Assembly: GCA_937892255.1 (NCBI GenBank)
Contig: CALAUL010000016.1
Location: forward strand, 28,873 to 92,872
Source: an uncultured Bacteroidales bacterium
Lineage (GTDB): Bacteria > Bacteroidota > Bacteroidia > Bacteroidales > Marinilabiliaceae
Reading direction: 5' to 3'
Length of the DNA: 64,000 nt
Below, piece by piece: positions 54,434 through 62,936 of this stretch (position 1 is the first letter of the stretch; every line of letters starts with the position of its first letter). The translations under genes and the position numbers were made by a program. Under the pieces are notes generated by a model. That model was not told the origin of the DNA, did not search any database, and was given only the letters and a program-made list of their open reading frames with translations.

Positions 54434-54868
54434 TTATTCTATAAGTTTACCTTCTTCCATTTCTATCTCCCAGTCAAAATCGTCTTCGTTGTCGAAGAAG
54501 TTGTCAATGTCTCTGCGTTCTTTCTTTGTCGGGCGTCCGAGACCTTTGCGACGGTTCATCGAGTTGGCAAGGCGTTGTAACTCAAGTATCTCGAGTTGGT
54601 CAGGAGGAGTGACCTCTTTTATGTGGTTAGGAACAAGCTTTGCGCCCATTCTGTTTTGTGCCAATTCTATAATCTGAAACGAACGTGTAGCAGGGGCAAC
54701 GCGGATAGATATGACATCGCCTCTCTTGACGTTGCGCGAACTCTTTACTTGGCTGCCGCCCATTGTAATGCGGCCTTTCTTTATTGCGTCGGCTACTATG
54801 GAGCGTGTCTTAAAGAGTCGGACAGCCCAAAGGAATTTGTCTATTCTAACTTGTTCCAATTGTGCCAT
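54434..54868 (-). CDS. S4-domain RNA-binding protein, Hsp15 (HslR)-like
   Basis: 144 aa. N-terminal S4 domain (VRIDKFLWAVRLFKTRSIVADAIKKG, core RIDKFLWAVRLFKTR) and a charged C-terminal tail that is basic (NRRKGLGRPTKKERRD) and then acidic. Hsp15 rescues 50S subunits carrying stalled nascent chains; the neighbouring pth, which frees peptidyl-tRNA, fits the same task. Last gene of the minus-strand run, 7 bp after pth. Confidence 0.9.
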   Translation of the reverse strand: MAQLEQVRIDKFLWAVRLFKTRSIVADAIKKGRITMGGSQVKSSRNVKRGDVISIRVAPATRSFQIIELAQNRMGAKLVPNHIKEVTPPDQLEILELQRLANSMNRRKGLGRPTKKERRDIDNFFDNEDDFDWEIEMEEGKLIE

Positions 54869-54875
54869 TTCTCTG

Positions 54876-55439
54876 TTATTTGTTGTTGAAGTTTGTCATG
54901 GTCAGTTGCAAGCCTATCGTTGCAAAGCTCTTTATTATCTCGCAACATACGCCTATGCGTTCTTGTAATCGGGTCTTCTCTTCGTCGGTCCACTTTCCCA
55001 ACACGAAGTCTATCTGTCCGCCATGATGAAACTCATTTCCTAATCCAAATCTAAGGCGTGCATAGTTCTGACTTCCCAACATAGCATTGATGTTTTTGAG
55101 ACCGTTATGACCTCCGTCGGAGCCTTTCCCTTTCATGCGCAGTGTGCCAAAGGGGAGTGATAAGTCATCGACAACGACAAGAATCTTTTCCAAAGGAATC
55201 TTCTCCTTTTGCATCCAATAGCGCACAGCTTCGCCCGAGAGGTTCATGTAAGTGTTGGGTTTCAGCAGTATTATTGTTCTGCCTTTGTGTTTGAGTGTTC
55301 CTACTTCGCCATATCTCTCACCTTTCATCTCAACGTCGCTGTCCGCTGCCAATTGGCTGACTACATCAAATCCTATGTTATGACGTGTATGAGCGTATTC
55401 TGCGCCTATGTTGCCGAGTCCTACAACTAAATATTTCAT
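54876..55439 (-). CDS. pth: Peptidyl-tRNA hydrolase
   Basis: 187 aa. Cleaves peptidyl-tRNA released by abortive translation. The family start [11 protein letters not shown] and TRHNIGFD (catalytic H20) are present, with [13 protein letters not shown] and [25 protein letters not shown] (core GSDGGHNGL). Part of the PASTA-rluD-ddl-pth-S4 run on the minus strand. Confidence 0.97.
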   Translation of the reverse strand: MKYLVVGLGNIGAEYAHTRHNIGFDVVSQLAADSDVEMKGERYGEVGTLKHKGRTIILLKPNTYMNLSGEAVRYWMQKEKIPLEKILVVVDDLSLPFGTLRMKGKGSDGGHNGLKNINAMLGSQNYARLRFGLGNEFHHGGQIDFVLGKWTDEEKTRLQERIGVCCEIIKSFATIGLQLTMTNFNNK

Positions 55440-55455
55440 TTCCGAAGTCCGCTTT

Positions 55456-56436
55456 CTATTCGTTGCTAAGTATATCTTCTATAACCTCTGTGAACACCTC
55501 TTTCGGCTCCATGTTGCAAGCTCTTATCTGTTGAGGAATGAAGCTTGTGACTGTCATTCCGGGTGTGGTGTTTACCTCTAACAGGCATATTCGGTCCTTG
55601 CAGATGATGAAGTCGATACGAGCTATGCCCTTCATGTTGAGCATGTCGTATACTTTTGAGGCTATGCTCTGTACCTTGTCTCGAACATCGTCGGGTACTC
55701 TTGCCGGTGTTATTTCAGAGGCTATGCCCGGTGTATATTTCGCTTCGTAGTCGAAAAACTCGTTCCCGCTCACCACCTCTGTCAGTGGGAATACCACAGT
55801 GCGTTGTTTTGTCTTATAGAGTCCGCATGTCACCTCTATGCCGTCCAAAAACGACTCCACAACCACCTCGTTGCTCTCGCTAAAAGCCTTCTCTATGGCA
55901 CCTTTCATATCTTCGGCTCTCTTCACCTTGCTGACGCCGAAACTCGAACCTCCGGCTGCCGGTTTGACGAAGCAGGGAAGTCCCAGACGTTCTGTGATGC
56001 TCTTGACATCGTAGGGCTTACCTTTCATCACAACGGCCGAGTCGGCTACGGCTATGCCCATGCCACGAAGGTAGTTGTTGCAGATATATTTATCAAAAGT
56101 CATTGCACTTGTCAGCGACGGACATGTAGAGTGGGGTATGCCTATCATCTCCAGATAACCTGTCAGCTGTCCGTTCTCACCCGGCACGCCGTGTATCGTT
56201 ATATAGGCGAAGTCTATCTTTGTCGTCTTACCGTTGGTACAGAACGAGAAGTCCTTTCTGTCAATGCTTATCTTGTTGCCGTCGACAGTGGCGTACCACT
56301 CTTTGCGTGTTATCTCTACGGGTATGAGGTTGTACCTTTCCGAATCTATGAATGTCATCAGTCCCGCGAGGCTCTTTGCCGACACTACGGCTTCTGACTG
56401 ATAGCCGCCATATACTATTGCGATATTTTTCTTCAT
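55456..56436 (-). CDS. ddl: D-alanine-D-alanine ligase
   Basis: 326 aa ATP-grasp enzyme that makes D-Ala-D-Ala for peptidoglycan. The N-terminal [12 protein letters not shown] holds the first substrate site (HGGxSxE in most Ddl; here the first His is Tyr). GSSFGVSK is the ATP-grasp loop; EVNTTPGMT is the C-terminal Mg/substrate site, where Ddl usually has EVNTxPG. 17 bp upstream of pth in the same direction. Confidence 0.94.
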   Translation of the reverse strand: MKKNIAIVYGGYQSEAVVSAKSLAGLMTFIDSERYNLIPVEITRKEWYATVDGNKISIDRKDFSFCTNGKTTKIDFAYITIHGVPGENGQLTGYLEMIGIPHSTCPSLTSAMTFDKYICNNYLRGMGIAVADSAVVMKGKPYDVKSITERLGLPCFVKPAAGGSSFGVSKVKRAEDMKGAIEKAFSESNEVVVESFLDGIEVTCGLYKTKQRTVVFPLTEVVSGNEFFDYEAKYTPGIASEITPARVPDDVRDKVQSIASKVYDMLNMKGIARIDFIICKDRICLLEVNTTPGMTVTSFIPQQIRACNMEPKEVFTEVIEDILSNE

Positions 56437-56481
56437 GATGCTTTCTTTTTATGGTGCAATATCTTGCTCGTTTATTGTCGT

Positions 56482-57576
56482 TTAGTTATCGTTTCTGTTG
56501 CTTATGTATGTCCTCCAACGTTCTATGCAGTCGGACATGTCCTTAGGTATTTCGGAGTCGAACTGCATATATTCGCCTGTCGTAGGGTGGACAAAACCCA
56601 ATGTCTTTGCGTGCAAAGCTTGTCGGGGTAGTATGTCGAAGCAGTTCTGTACAAACTGTTTGTACTTGGCAAAAGTTGTTCCTTTGAGTATCTGGTTCCC
56701 TCCGTAACGTTCGTCGTTGAAGAGAGGGTGTCCTATATGTCTGAAGTGGGCTCGTATCTGATGTGTTCGTCCTGTCTCCAAACGACACTCCACCATTGTG
56801 ATGTAGCCCAATCGTTCCAGTACCTTGTAGTGTGTGACGGCATGTTTGCCTATCTCGCTCTCGGGCGGATATACGTCCATCTGTTTCCTATCTTTCGTCG
56901 AACGTCCTATGTTGCCTATTATAGTGCCGTTGTCTTGTTCCATCTGCCCCCAGGCAAGGGCAACATAGCTACGTGTCGTCGTCTTGTGCAGAAACTGCTT
57001 GGCCAGAAACTGTTTTGCGTATTCGCTCTTTGCCACAACGAGCAGTCCCGACGTGTCTTTGTCAATTCTATGAACCAAGCCCGGACGTGGGTCTTTGGTA
57101 TTGAAGAACGGCAAGTCTTTGAGGTGCCAAGCCAAGGCATTCACCAAGGTGCCTCTGTAGTTGCCGTGACCGGGGTGAACGCACATTCCCGGCTCTTTGT
57201 TGACTACCAAGAGGTCGTCGTCTTCGTAAATGATATTTATCGGAATCTCCTCGGGTATTATCTCTATCTCGCGCGGAGGATAACTCATCACTATCGTCAC
57301 CACATCTCCGGGCTTGACTCTGTAGTTGGCCTTCACCGGCTTGTCGTTGACGCGTATGTTGCCTGCATCGGCCGCTTCCTGAACTTTGGTGCGTGAGGCG
57401 TGTTCCACTCTGTTGACGATGAACTTATCAACGCGCAACAATCCCTGTTTGGGGTCTGCGCTGAAACGATAATGCTCGTATTCTCCCTCGGTCGAAGTTT
57501 GCTCCTCCTCTTCGTTGTCTATGTCGTCAAATGCCTCGTCTATCTCGCTCTCTATATCTTCGTCTATCATCGTCAT
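56482..57576 (-). CDS. RluA-family pseudouridine synthase (RluD-like)
   Basis: 364 aa. An acidic N-terminal extension (about residues 1-33) precedes an S4 domain (about 48-105, LLRVDKFIVNRV) and the catalytic domain with HRIDKDTSGLLV; D172 is the catalytic Asp. GRTHQIRAHFRHIGHPLFND completes the family pattern (core GRTHQIRAH). RluD modifies helix 69 of 23S rRNA; the exact target here is inferred. Overlaps the PASTA gene by 4 bp. Confidence 0.93.
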   Translation of the reverse strand: MTMIDEDIESEIDEAFDDIDNEEEEQTSTEGEYEHYRFSADPKQGLLRVDKFIVNRVEHASRTKVQEAADAGNIRVNDKPVKANYRVKPGDVVTIVMSYPPREIEIIPEEIPINIIYEDDDLLVVNKEPGMCVHPGHGNYRGTLVNALAWHLKDLPFFNTKDPRPGLVHRIDKDTSGLLVVAKSEYAKQFLAKQFLHKTTTRSYVALAWGQMEQDNGTIIGNIGRSTKDRKQMDVYPPESEIGKHAVTHYKVLERLGYITMVECRLETGRTHQIRAHFRHIGHPLFNDERYGGNQILKGTTFAKYKQFVQNCFDILPRQALHAKTLGFVHPTTGEYMQFDSEIPKDMSDCIERWRTYISNRNDN

Positions 57577-58409
57577 TCGCCAAATATATTAGGTTCTTCG
57601 TCTCCCTCATCGTTTACCATAGCGTCTATTGTAAGCTCCGTATTCGTCGTGAGCCAGAGTGATATAGCTGCTCCTGTTAGCTCCATTGTGCCGTTGCCGC
57701 CTGTGGGTGTCTGACGGTATACTGTGGCTTGTAGCGTGTCCTCTGATGTCTTCACTGTCTCGTCGAAGATAAGCGACCCCACGGAGAACTGCTCTTTGCG
57801 TATCTTTGACACCGCCTCAAGATATGTAGAGCCTATCAAATAGGGCACTACAGACATCTCGCCTCCACTGCCTTTGCCTACTATAAGTGTTATGCCTGTT
57901 CCTTTGGCTATGCGTGTGCCGGCTTTTATCTGCTCCTCACCACAATGTTGCTCCAATACCAGCTCATTGTATTCACTCGGAACATACTTCACCGACTCCA
58001 ACTTAAGCCCTGATGTCTCCAAGACAACCTCCGCATTGCGCAACGAGTAATCCACAAGCTGTGGCATGATAGTCATCTCTCGTGTGTATGCATTGATGGT
58101 GAGAAATACCTTTCTGCCTTTCTTGACTTTCTTGCCTGCCGCAGGTATCTGGTCTACTATGGCTCCCGGTATAGCTTCGTTGTTATGTACCGAGTCTATC
58201 ACTACATAGTCGAGGCCTACGTTATCCATCGTCTCGGCTATTTGGTTGACCGTCTGGCCCTCCAATGTCGGAACCAATATTGTGCGTCCGTGCTGCGTGT
58301 ATATCGATAGGCTCCATGTTATGCCCAATACAAGCAATATTATTACACCTATGGCAATGACCACCTGCCACAAGAAGACTTTACTCTTTATGAATTCAAA
58401 AAATGTCAT
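57573..58409 (-). CDS. Membrane-anchored PASTA-domain protein
   Basis: 278 aa. A short cytoplasmic end, one membrane helix (about residues 12-34) and three extracytoplasmic PASTA domains (about 44-110 VPTLEGQTVNQIAETM, 112-182 MPQLVDYSLRNAEVVLE, 186-255 VPYLIGSTYLEAVSKI), then an acidic tail. PASTA domains bind peptidoglycan or beta-lactams; there is no kinase or transpeptidase domain here. The neighbouring ddl gene supports a cell-wall role. It heads the operon and overlaps rluD by ATGA. Confidence 0.92.
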   Translation of the reverse strand: MTFFEFIKSKVFLWQVVIAIGVIILLVLGITWSLSIYTQHGRTILVPTLEGQTVNQIAETMDNVGLDYVVIDSVHNNEAIPGAIVDQIPAAGKKVKKGRKVFLTINAYTREMTIMPQLVDYSLRNAEVVLETSGLKLESVKYVPSEYNELVLEQHCGEEQIKAGTRIAKGTGITLIVGKGSGGEMSVVPYLIGSTYLEAVSKIRKEQFSVGSLIFDETVKTSEDTLQATVYRQTPTGGNGTMELTGAAISLWLTTNTELTIDAMVNDEGDEEPNIFGE

Positions 58410-58426
58410 GTGTCTATTCTTTGAGA

Positions 58427-58458
58427 CAAATGTAGTAAAACATTTCTGTATAAAACAA
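58427..58458 (-). promoter_or_regulatory. Promoter of the PASTA-rluD-ddl-pth-S4 operon
   Basis: On the minus strand TTG (58456-58458), 21 bp spacer, TACATTTG (58427-58434), 17 bp before the ATG at 58409. It touches the rpmH terminator just upstream. Confidence 0.7.
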
Positions 58459-58485
58459 TAAAAGCCCCGAAATACTTTCGGAGCT
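58455..58485 (-). terminator. Rho-independent terminator after rpmH
   Basis: On the minus strand AGCTCCGAAA pairs with TTTCGGGGCT (10 bp, one G-T) around a 3-base loop and is followed by TTTTATTG. It ends rpmH about 22 bp after its stop. Confidence 0.85.
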
Positions 58486-58506
58486 GTTTATTTCGTAAGG
58501 CAACTA

Positions 58507-58668
58507 TTAGTAAGCCTTGCCCTTGTTTTCGTCAGATACAGTAAGTTTCTTTCTGCCTTTCGCACGACGAGCCGCCAATACTCGACGACCATTGGCTGTT
58601 GACATTCTCTGACGGAAGCCGTGCTTGTTAACACGCTTACGGTTAGATGGTTGAAATGTTCTTTTCAT
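58507..58668 (-). CDS. rpmH: 50S ribosomal protein L34
   Basis: 53 aa, slightly longer than the 44-46 aa of many bacteria but usual for Bacteroidetes. [19 protein letters not shown] and [15 protein letters not shown] are the L34 signature. The frame extends to 58743, but the promoter lies inside that extension, so ATG 58668 is the start. No dnaA or rnpA is visible next to it, unlike the classical origin arrangement. Confidence 0.96.
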   Translation of the reverse strand: MKRTFQPSNRKRVNKHGFRQRMSTANGRRVLAARRAKGRKKLTVSDENKGKAY

Positions 58669-58713
58669 CGCTATAGTGTATTTTTGTTTCTTTTCCTTTA
58701 CAATTTCAGTGTG

Positions 58714-58744
58714 CAAAGGTATATATTTTGTCGGTAGTTTCAAA
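58714..58744 (-). promoter_or_regulatory. Promoter of rpmH
   Basis: On the minus strand TTTG (58741-58744), 19 bp spacer, TACCTTTG (58714-58721), followed by CAC. Full match to the consensus, with a leader of about 38 bases. Confidence 0.8.
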
Positions 58745-58838
58745 CACCTTGCTCAAAATTATTTGGTTTTTTAATCTTATTTCTCTCTTGATGTCTCCCT
58801 TTTGTGTTTTTACAAACTGTTTTTTCCCCTTCTGTGTG

Positions 58839-58869
58839 TTGTTTTTTTTCTATATCTTCCATATATTTG
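58839..58869 (+). promoter_or_regulatory. Promoter of the acidic hypothetical gene
   Basis: TTG at 58839-58841, 20 bp spacer, TATATTTG at 58862-58869, followed by CGTC, 23 bp before ATG 58893. It supports this gene as real. Confidence 0.78.
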
Positions 58870-58892
58870 CGTCTATTAATAAGAAGTAGAAC

Positions 58893-59408
58893 ATGAAGAA
58901 AATACATTTCGTTAACGCTTTTCTCTTTTTTTTCCTTGTCTGTTGCGCTTTTAAGTGTGACAGCGACTTCTTCGACGACGAAGAGATACAGGTGGTGTGG
59001 CAGCTTGAGAACCGTACGCAACACGACTTCTCGCTAAAGGTTGTCAGACATAAGGGGCATGGCGTCAAAGATGTTGACTATATCGACCACAGACACGACC
59101 TCAAAGATGTCTTCTTCTTGGACGAGGAGTTCTATTTCCGTGAGGCATACCCGGAGTATGACGATGACGTTTTCCTCGACATGGACATTGAGTGTATCTC
59201 TATTGTCAACAAATGGGGCGATGTCGTCTACCACGAAGATAAGTCGTCCGAGACTCCCTTTTTCTTCGACCCGGACAACTGGTTGTATTACAACGAAGAG
59301 TGTGACATCGTGTGTGATCATAACATCGTAGAGTATTTCGAATACACGCTCGTCGTGACGGAACATATCCTCAATGCCTATCAAGACAGCATCGAGGCGC
59401 GCCGATGA
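58893..59408 (+). CDS. Hypothetical acidic exported protein
   Basis: 171 aa. The N-terminus is a signal sequence (KKIHFVNAFLFFFLVCC) with a possible, non-standard lipobox LVCC. The mature part is unusually rich in Asp and Glu (DFFDDEEIQ, EYDDDVFLDMDIE) and aromatic residues, with predicted beta strands. I recognise no family. It has a consensus promoter upstream and a hairpin terminator downstream, so it is a single-gene unit between rpmH (divergent) and the TonB receptor (convergent). Confidence 0.75.
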   Translation: MKKIHFVNAFLFFFLVCCAFKCDSDFFDDEEIQVVWQLENRTQHDFSLKVVRHKGHGVKDVDYIDHRHDLKDVFFLDEEFYFREAYPEYDDDVFLDMDIECISIVNKWGDVVYHEDKSSETPFFFDPDNWLYYNEECDIVCDHNIVEYFEYTLVVTEHILNAYQDSIEARR

Positions 59409-59442
59409 TGAAACTTTAGATTGTTTTTTTTATAGAAGTTTG

Positions 59443-59479
59443 GGGAGACAGCAGATTTTTTATTCTCTGTCCCCCTTTT
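59443..59479 (+). terminator. Terminator after the acidic hypothetical gene
   Basis: GGGG-A-GACAG pairs with CTGTCCCC (one bulged A) around a T-rich loop and is followed by TTTTC. Lies 35 bp after the stop at 59408. Confidence 0.75.
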
Positions 59480-59496
59480 CATATTTTATATGTTTA

Positions 59497-59531
59497 GAGG
59501 GAACAGCCGACTATATGCCTACTGTCCCCTC
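59497..59531. other. Second hairpin between convergent genes
   Basis: GAGGGAACAG pairs with CTGTCCCCTC (9 of 10 pairs) around a 15-base loop. It carries the same arm sequence as the preceding hairpin, so arms of the two could exchange. It may terminate the TonB-receptor transcript from the other strand, although no T run is seen there. Confidence 0.5.
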
Positions 59532-59562
59532 ATCACCTCTTTATATATTGACCAAAAAAATC

Positions 59563-61851
59563 TCAGAACGTCACTCTTGCCTCTATGCCTACATGCAAAG
59601 GCTTGCCTCGCTGCGCAAAACGGTGATTCATGCTCTCAAAGTAAAAGGTGTCGTACTCCTTGCCTCCTAAGTTCTTGCCCCACAGCGTCACCGTCACATG
59701 CGACAACGACGCTGTCATGTTCGCCTCCAACAACGTATAACCTCCCTGTCGTGCGCCGTTCTCTTCCGTCCAATATATCTCCCCGGTATGACTCGCTGTC
59801 ACTTCGGCCGTGAGACGCTTCAGCCTCTTGCCTCCCTTCGTTATCACTCCCTCGACCGACAACACTCCTGTCTGACGTGGTACGAAAGGTACGTAGTTGC
59901 CATTGTAACTCTCGTCGCCTGCGTAGTCCGTGAATTTCGACTCCGTCAGTCCGTAGTCGGCATTCATCGTCAGACGCCCCGCCACGATGTCATATCTCAA
60001 CGACGCCTCTACGCCTGCCGACTTGCTCTTGCCGGCATTTACAACTTCGCGTCCAAGTCCGCCCGGAGCAAAACGTGCCACTTGCTGGTCCTTGGTTCGC
60101 ATGACAAAGACCGATATGTCTGCCCTCACCTTATCCCATATTTTTAGATGTGTGCCGACTTCGTAGTTCCAACATATCTCCGGACTGTACGACACAGCAG
60201 AGGCTATCTCTTCGTCGGTTATCTTCTCCGCCTCCGAACTGCCCTTAAACGACGCACTCACCACATCGGAGAACATCTGCACGTTAAAGCCGCCACTCCT
60301 ATAGCCTTTGCTCACTGTCATATATATGACGTTGTCGGGTGTCACGCTGTAACGTGCCGACACTTTGGGTAGCACGTTGAGGTAGCTGTTCTCGTCATCG
60401 CCTGTATACTCCACGGGCATGAAGGCCTTTATCCACCCTCCGTCCATCTTGATGTCGCACTTTATCTTGGCTCTCGTGTTGTATTCGAGTTGCAACTGCT
60501 CGTAGTCTATGCGCACTCCCGCCGTTAACTGCCACTTCTCCGAAGGGTGTAGGTCTATGCTGCCGTAGAGTGCTGCACCCTGTGCCGGCGTGGTGAAGAG
60601 TCCCGCTATCTCAAAGCCATCTTCGTCGAGCTTCACCTCTACAGGAGCTCCGGCCTCCTGCATGGCATCGTCCATGGCTCTCTGTATCATCTGCACTCCG
60701 CCTCTGTTGAAACGTACCGGACTGTCGATGTCTACCCACTGATGATATGCAAAAGCACCTACGACCCATCGACCGCCCATGAATGACATTCCACTTCGGT
60801 TTTTCAATGTCAACTCCTGCGTCACAGTGCGTTGTCTCTGCCCTTGATCCAATTCGAAAGTGTCGGTGGGCAGAAAGTCCTGGTCGAGGCTCATCATGTC
60901 GTTGAGCAATTGAAACGATGTCATCGACGTGAGTGTCGTGCTCCTCAGCTGATGCTGTATCTTGGCTCCGGCATTCACCATCGAACGCCAATATGTCGAC
61001 TCCCTGTTGCTGTTTATCTTGCCTACGAGGTCGGACATCGTCTCCGCTCCCTCCGTCATGCCTCGGTATTCATAAGCATAGCCGCCTTCGTCGGTATGCT
61101 CGTAGCTCAGTGTGAAGTCCGCCTTCGTAGCTTCTGCCGCCAGCCATACCATGCGCAGACGTCCCCCGACCTGACTGACATGGTCTGAATAGATGTCTAA
61201 GTTGTCGTTGTGAAAATATCCCCTCTGCCTGTTGTAGAATGCCTCGCCACTCATCGCCAGACGCTCCGAGAGCTTCCTTCGGTGCGACAGACTTACCTTC
61301 ATGCCTCCCGCCTTGTCGGTATAACTAACAGCCACTTCGCTACGTGCCTCCTGAAAAGGCGACTGCGTATATATATGTATCAGTCCGCCCATGGCATTAC
61401 GCCCGTAGAGCGTGCACTGCGGACCGCGCAACACCTCTATGCTCTTTATGTCGGCGAAGTTAAACGAGAATGCCGACTTGTCGATATACGGCATGTCATC
61501 GACATACAGCCCCACGGCAGGGGTGTTGATGCGCGAACCTATGCCTCGTATATAGATGGCCGATGTCAAACTCGTGCCATAGTCAGGCATAAAGAAGTTG
61601 GGCGCTTTGCCGCTGATGTTTTTCAACGAACGAACTTCGGCCTTCTCCTTGACGCCTATCTCTATGGTGGTGGACGACAGGGACGACGTTGACAGATTGC
61701 CTATCTGCTTGACCGACGACGACACAGACACCTCCTTGAGGTCAAAGTGCGAATATATCGTGTCCCTAACACAACAGTTGCCCGCCCATGCAGGACAGAC
61801 AACAGCTGTAAGAGTAACGTATGCCGCTAATACTATAGAGCGGTTCATCAT
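59563..61851 (-). CDS. TonB-dependent receptor (siderophore/vitamin-type)
   Basis: 762 aa outer-membrane receptor. Signal peptide (cleavage near AWA-G), then directly a TonB box/plug without the CarboxypepD-like domain found in most Bacteroidetes receptors. Plug motifs IYIRGIGSRINTPAVGLYVD and IEVLRGPQCTLYGRNAMGG; the barrel ends in ARVTF. This layout resembles proteobacterial iron or vitamin receptors. Its ligand is unknown. The upstream calycin-like lipoprotein gene overlaps it by 4 bp and may encode a surface partner. Codons look richer in G and C than those of the receptor at 26.3 kb. Confidence 0.92.
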   Translation of the reverse strand: MMNRSIVLAAYVTLTAVVCPAWAGNCCVRDTIYSHFDLKEVSVSSSVKQIGNLSTSSLSSTTIEIGVKEKAEVRSLKNISGKAPNFFMPDYGTSLTSAIYIRGIGSRINTPAVGLYVDDMPYIDKSAFSFNFADIKSIEVLRGPQCTLYGRNAMGGLIHIYTQSPFQEARSEVAVSYTDKAGGMKVSLSHRRKLSERLAMSGEAFYNRQRGYFHNDNLDIYSDHVSQVGGRLRMVWLAAEATKADFTLSYEHTDEGGYAYEYRGMTEGAETMSDLVGKINSNRESTYWRSMVNAGAKIQHQLRSTTLTSMTSFQLLNDMMSLDQDFLPTDTFELDQGQRQRTVTQELTLKNRSGMSFMGGRWVVGAFAYHQWVDIDSPVRFNRGGVQMIQRAMDDAMQEAGAPVEVKLDEDGFEIAGLFTTPAQGAALYGSIDLHPSEKWQLTAGVRIDYEQLQLEYNTRAKIKCDIKMDGGWIKAFMPVEYTGDDENSYLNVLPKVSARYSVTPDNVIYMTVSKGYRSGGFNVQMFSDVVSASFKGSSEAEKITDEEIASAVSYSPEICWNYEVGTHLKIWDKVRADISVFVMRTKDQQVARFAPGGLGREVVNAGKSKSAGVEASLRYDIVAGRLTMNADYGLTESKFTDYAGDESYNGNYVPFVPRQTGVLSVEGVITKGGKRLKRLTAEVTASHTGEIYWTEENGARQGGYTLLEANMTASLSHVTVTLWGKNLGGKEYDTFYFESMNHRFAQRGKPLHVGIEARVTF

Positions 61852-62324
61852 TCGTGTTCCGTGCCTGTGTACGTGATATCGAAGATGATAGTCATCTTTG
61901 GCGATACAGGCAATTTCATGTCTATCTCAACCTCTATATTCTTGCCCATCTTCTCACCTTCCAATTCCTCTATAGTAGCGGTGTAGTCGACACCATCTTT
62001 CGTCAGTGTGCACTCTCCATTGCCGACAAAACTGTCCTCATCTGTCTTGAGCATCTCCGACACTACTATATCGCCATAGTTTACATCGCTGTATGTGAAG
62101 TCCTCGATGGTGATAGAGTACACATCTCCATTTTTCGAAATCTTCGCATATACATTCTCCTGTTCGGTCATGATATCCCTGCCCATGACAGTCACATTGC
62201 AGACCATCTTACCGAGGTATCTCCCCTCGATATTCACCTGTTTGTCGTCTTCATCATCGCTACATGCCGTAAAGCCCACAGCAGAGACCAACAACAGCAT
62301 CAAACCAAATACTTTTTTCTTCAT
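61848..62324 (-). CDS. Calycin-like domain lipoprotein
   Basis: 158 aa lipoprotein (lipobox GFTAC, Cys about residue 21). The mature part fits the calycin-like family of Bacteroidetes (beta-barrel, starts VNIEGRYLGKMVCNVTVMG, has GNGECTLTKDGVDYTATIE). Calycins bind small hydrophobic ligands; this branch is uncharacterised as far as I know. Translationally coupled (ATGA) to the TonB receptor, so a role in delivering or sensing the same ligand is a reasonable inference. Confidence 0.83.
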   Translation of the reverse strand: MKKKVFGLMLLLVSAVGFTACSDDEDDKQVNIEGRYLGKMVCNVTVMGRDIMTEQENVYAKISKNGDVYSITIEDFTYSDVNYGDIVVSEMLKTDEDSFVGNGECTLTKDGVDYTATIEELEGEKMGKNIEVEIDMKLPVSPKMTIIFDITYTGTEHE

Positions 62325-62461
62325 CGTATAGATATGTTTTATTTATGTGTGTTCTCATTTTGACATCAGAGCCATATCGGTGTTATCATGTGTAAGACAA
62401 CATCTTATTGCAGATAGAGCAATACGTCATTGCCGATACAGATACAACATCAAATCGTTGG

Positions 62462-62493
62462 CAAAGATATACCAATCAGATGTTATATGTCAA
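62462..62493 (-). promoter_or_regulatory. Promoter of the calycin lipoprotein-TonB receptor operon
   Basis: On the minus strand TTG (62491-62493), 21 bp spacer, TATCTTTG (62462-62469). The leader would be about 130 bases (62325 to about 62455), long enough for a regulatory fold, but I recognise no riboswitch in it and see no clear Fur box. Confidence 0.6.
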
Positions 62494-62576
62494 TCCTCAT
62501 TTATGGGGATTTTCATCTTCCCCACAGCGAAAATGATTTTGAAAATTTCAGGTTATTCCTCCTTTTGGAGTGATGC

Positions 62577-62611
62577 TCGCAGTGCGCAACATCGGTAATG
62601 GGTTTTTCTTG
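62577..62611 (+). repeat. Short dispersed unit, copy 1
   Basis: A ~35-bp unit built around GTGCGCAACATCGG and AATGGGTTTTTCT. Related copies occur at about 62762-62796 and 62893-62928, and a partial one at about 62858-62885. Copies are 80-90 percent alike by eye. Confidence 0.75.
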
Positions 62612-62617
62612 GGTTGG

Positions 62618-62749
62618 TGTCCACTGTGCGCGGGGCACATACTTTTTTTGTGCGGACAGTCCCGCCTGCGCCTGAGCGAAGCGAAGAAAATGTAAGCAAA
62701 AAGAGTTTTCTGTATTAATTATCCACTGTACGTGGGGCAATTACTTTTT
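62618..62749 (+). repeat. ~130-bp direct repeat, copy 1
   Basis: Starts TGTCCACTGTGCGCGGGGCA, includes a GTGCGGACAGTCCCGCCTG segment and GAGCGAAGCGAAG, and ends in a GTGGGGCAATTAC segment. It matches 62937-63067 with about ten differences. No open frame credible as a gene and no transposase is present. Confidence 0.9.
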
Positions 62750-62761
62750 GCTGGGGTTATT

Positions 62762-62796
62762 GTCCGCTGTGCGCAACATCGGCAATGTGTTTTTCT
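62762..62796 (+). repeat. Short dispersed unit, copy 2
   Basis: GTCCGCTGTGCGCAACATC followed by GGCAATGTGTTTTTCT; nearly identical to the copy at 62893-62928. Confidence 0.8.
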
Positions 62797-62892
62797 TTAT
62801 CTTTTGCCCACAATGGGCAAGATTGGCAATTCCAATTGCTTGGATTACTGCCAACTGATGACAATATCAACAATGGGTTTTTCTCGGGTTGG

Positions 62893-62928
62893 TGTCCGCT
62901 GTGCGCAACATCAGCAATGTGTTTTTCT
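62893..62928 (+). repeat. Short dispersed unit, copy 3
   Basis: Same unit as at 62762, differing by one base in the CAGCAATG part; directly precedes the second 130-bp repeat, as copy 1 precedes the first. The repeating module is therefore short unit plus long unit. Confidence 0.8.
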
Positions 62929-62936
62929 GGGTTTAT

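Noticed and set aside
56728..57396. 222-codon plus-strand open frame opposite the pseudouridine synthase
   Set aside because: Antisense to intact RluA-family motifs, no family sequence of its own.
58740..59024. Minus-strand open frame between rpmH and the acidic protein
   Set aside because: It covers the promoters of both flanking genes and is low in complexity (Lys/Glu-rich).
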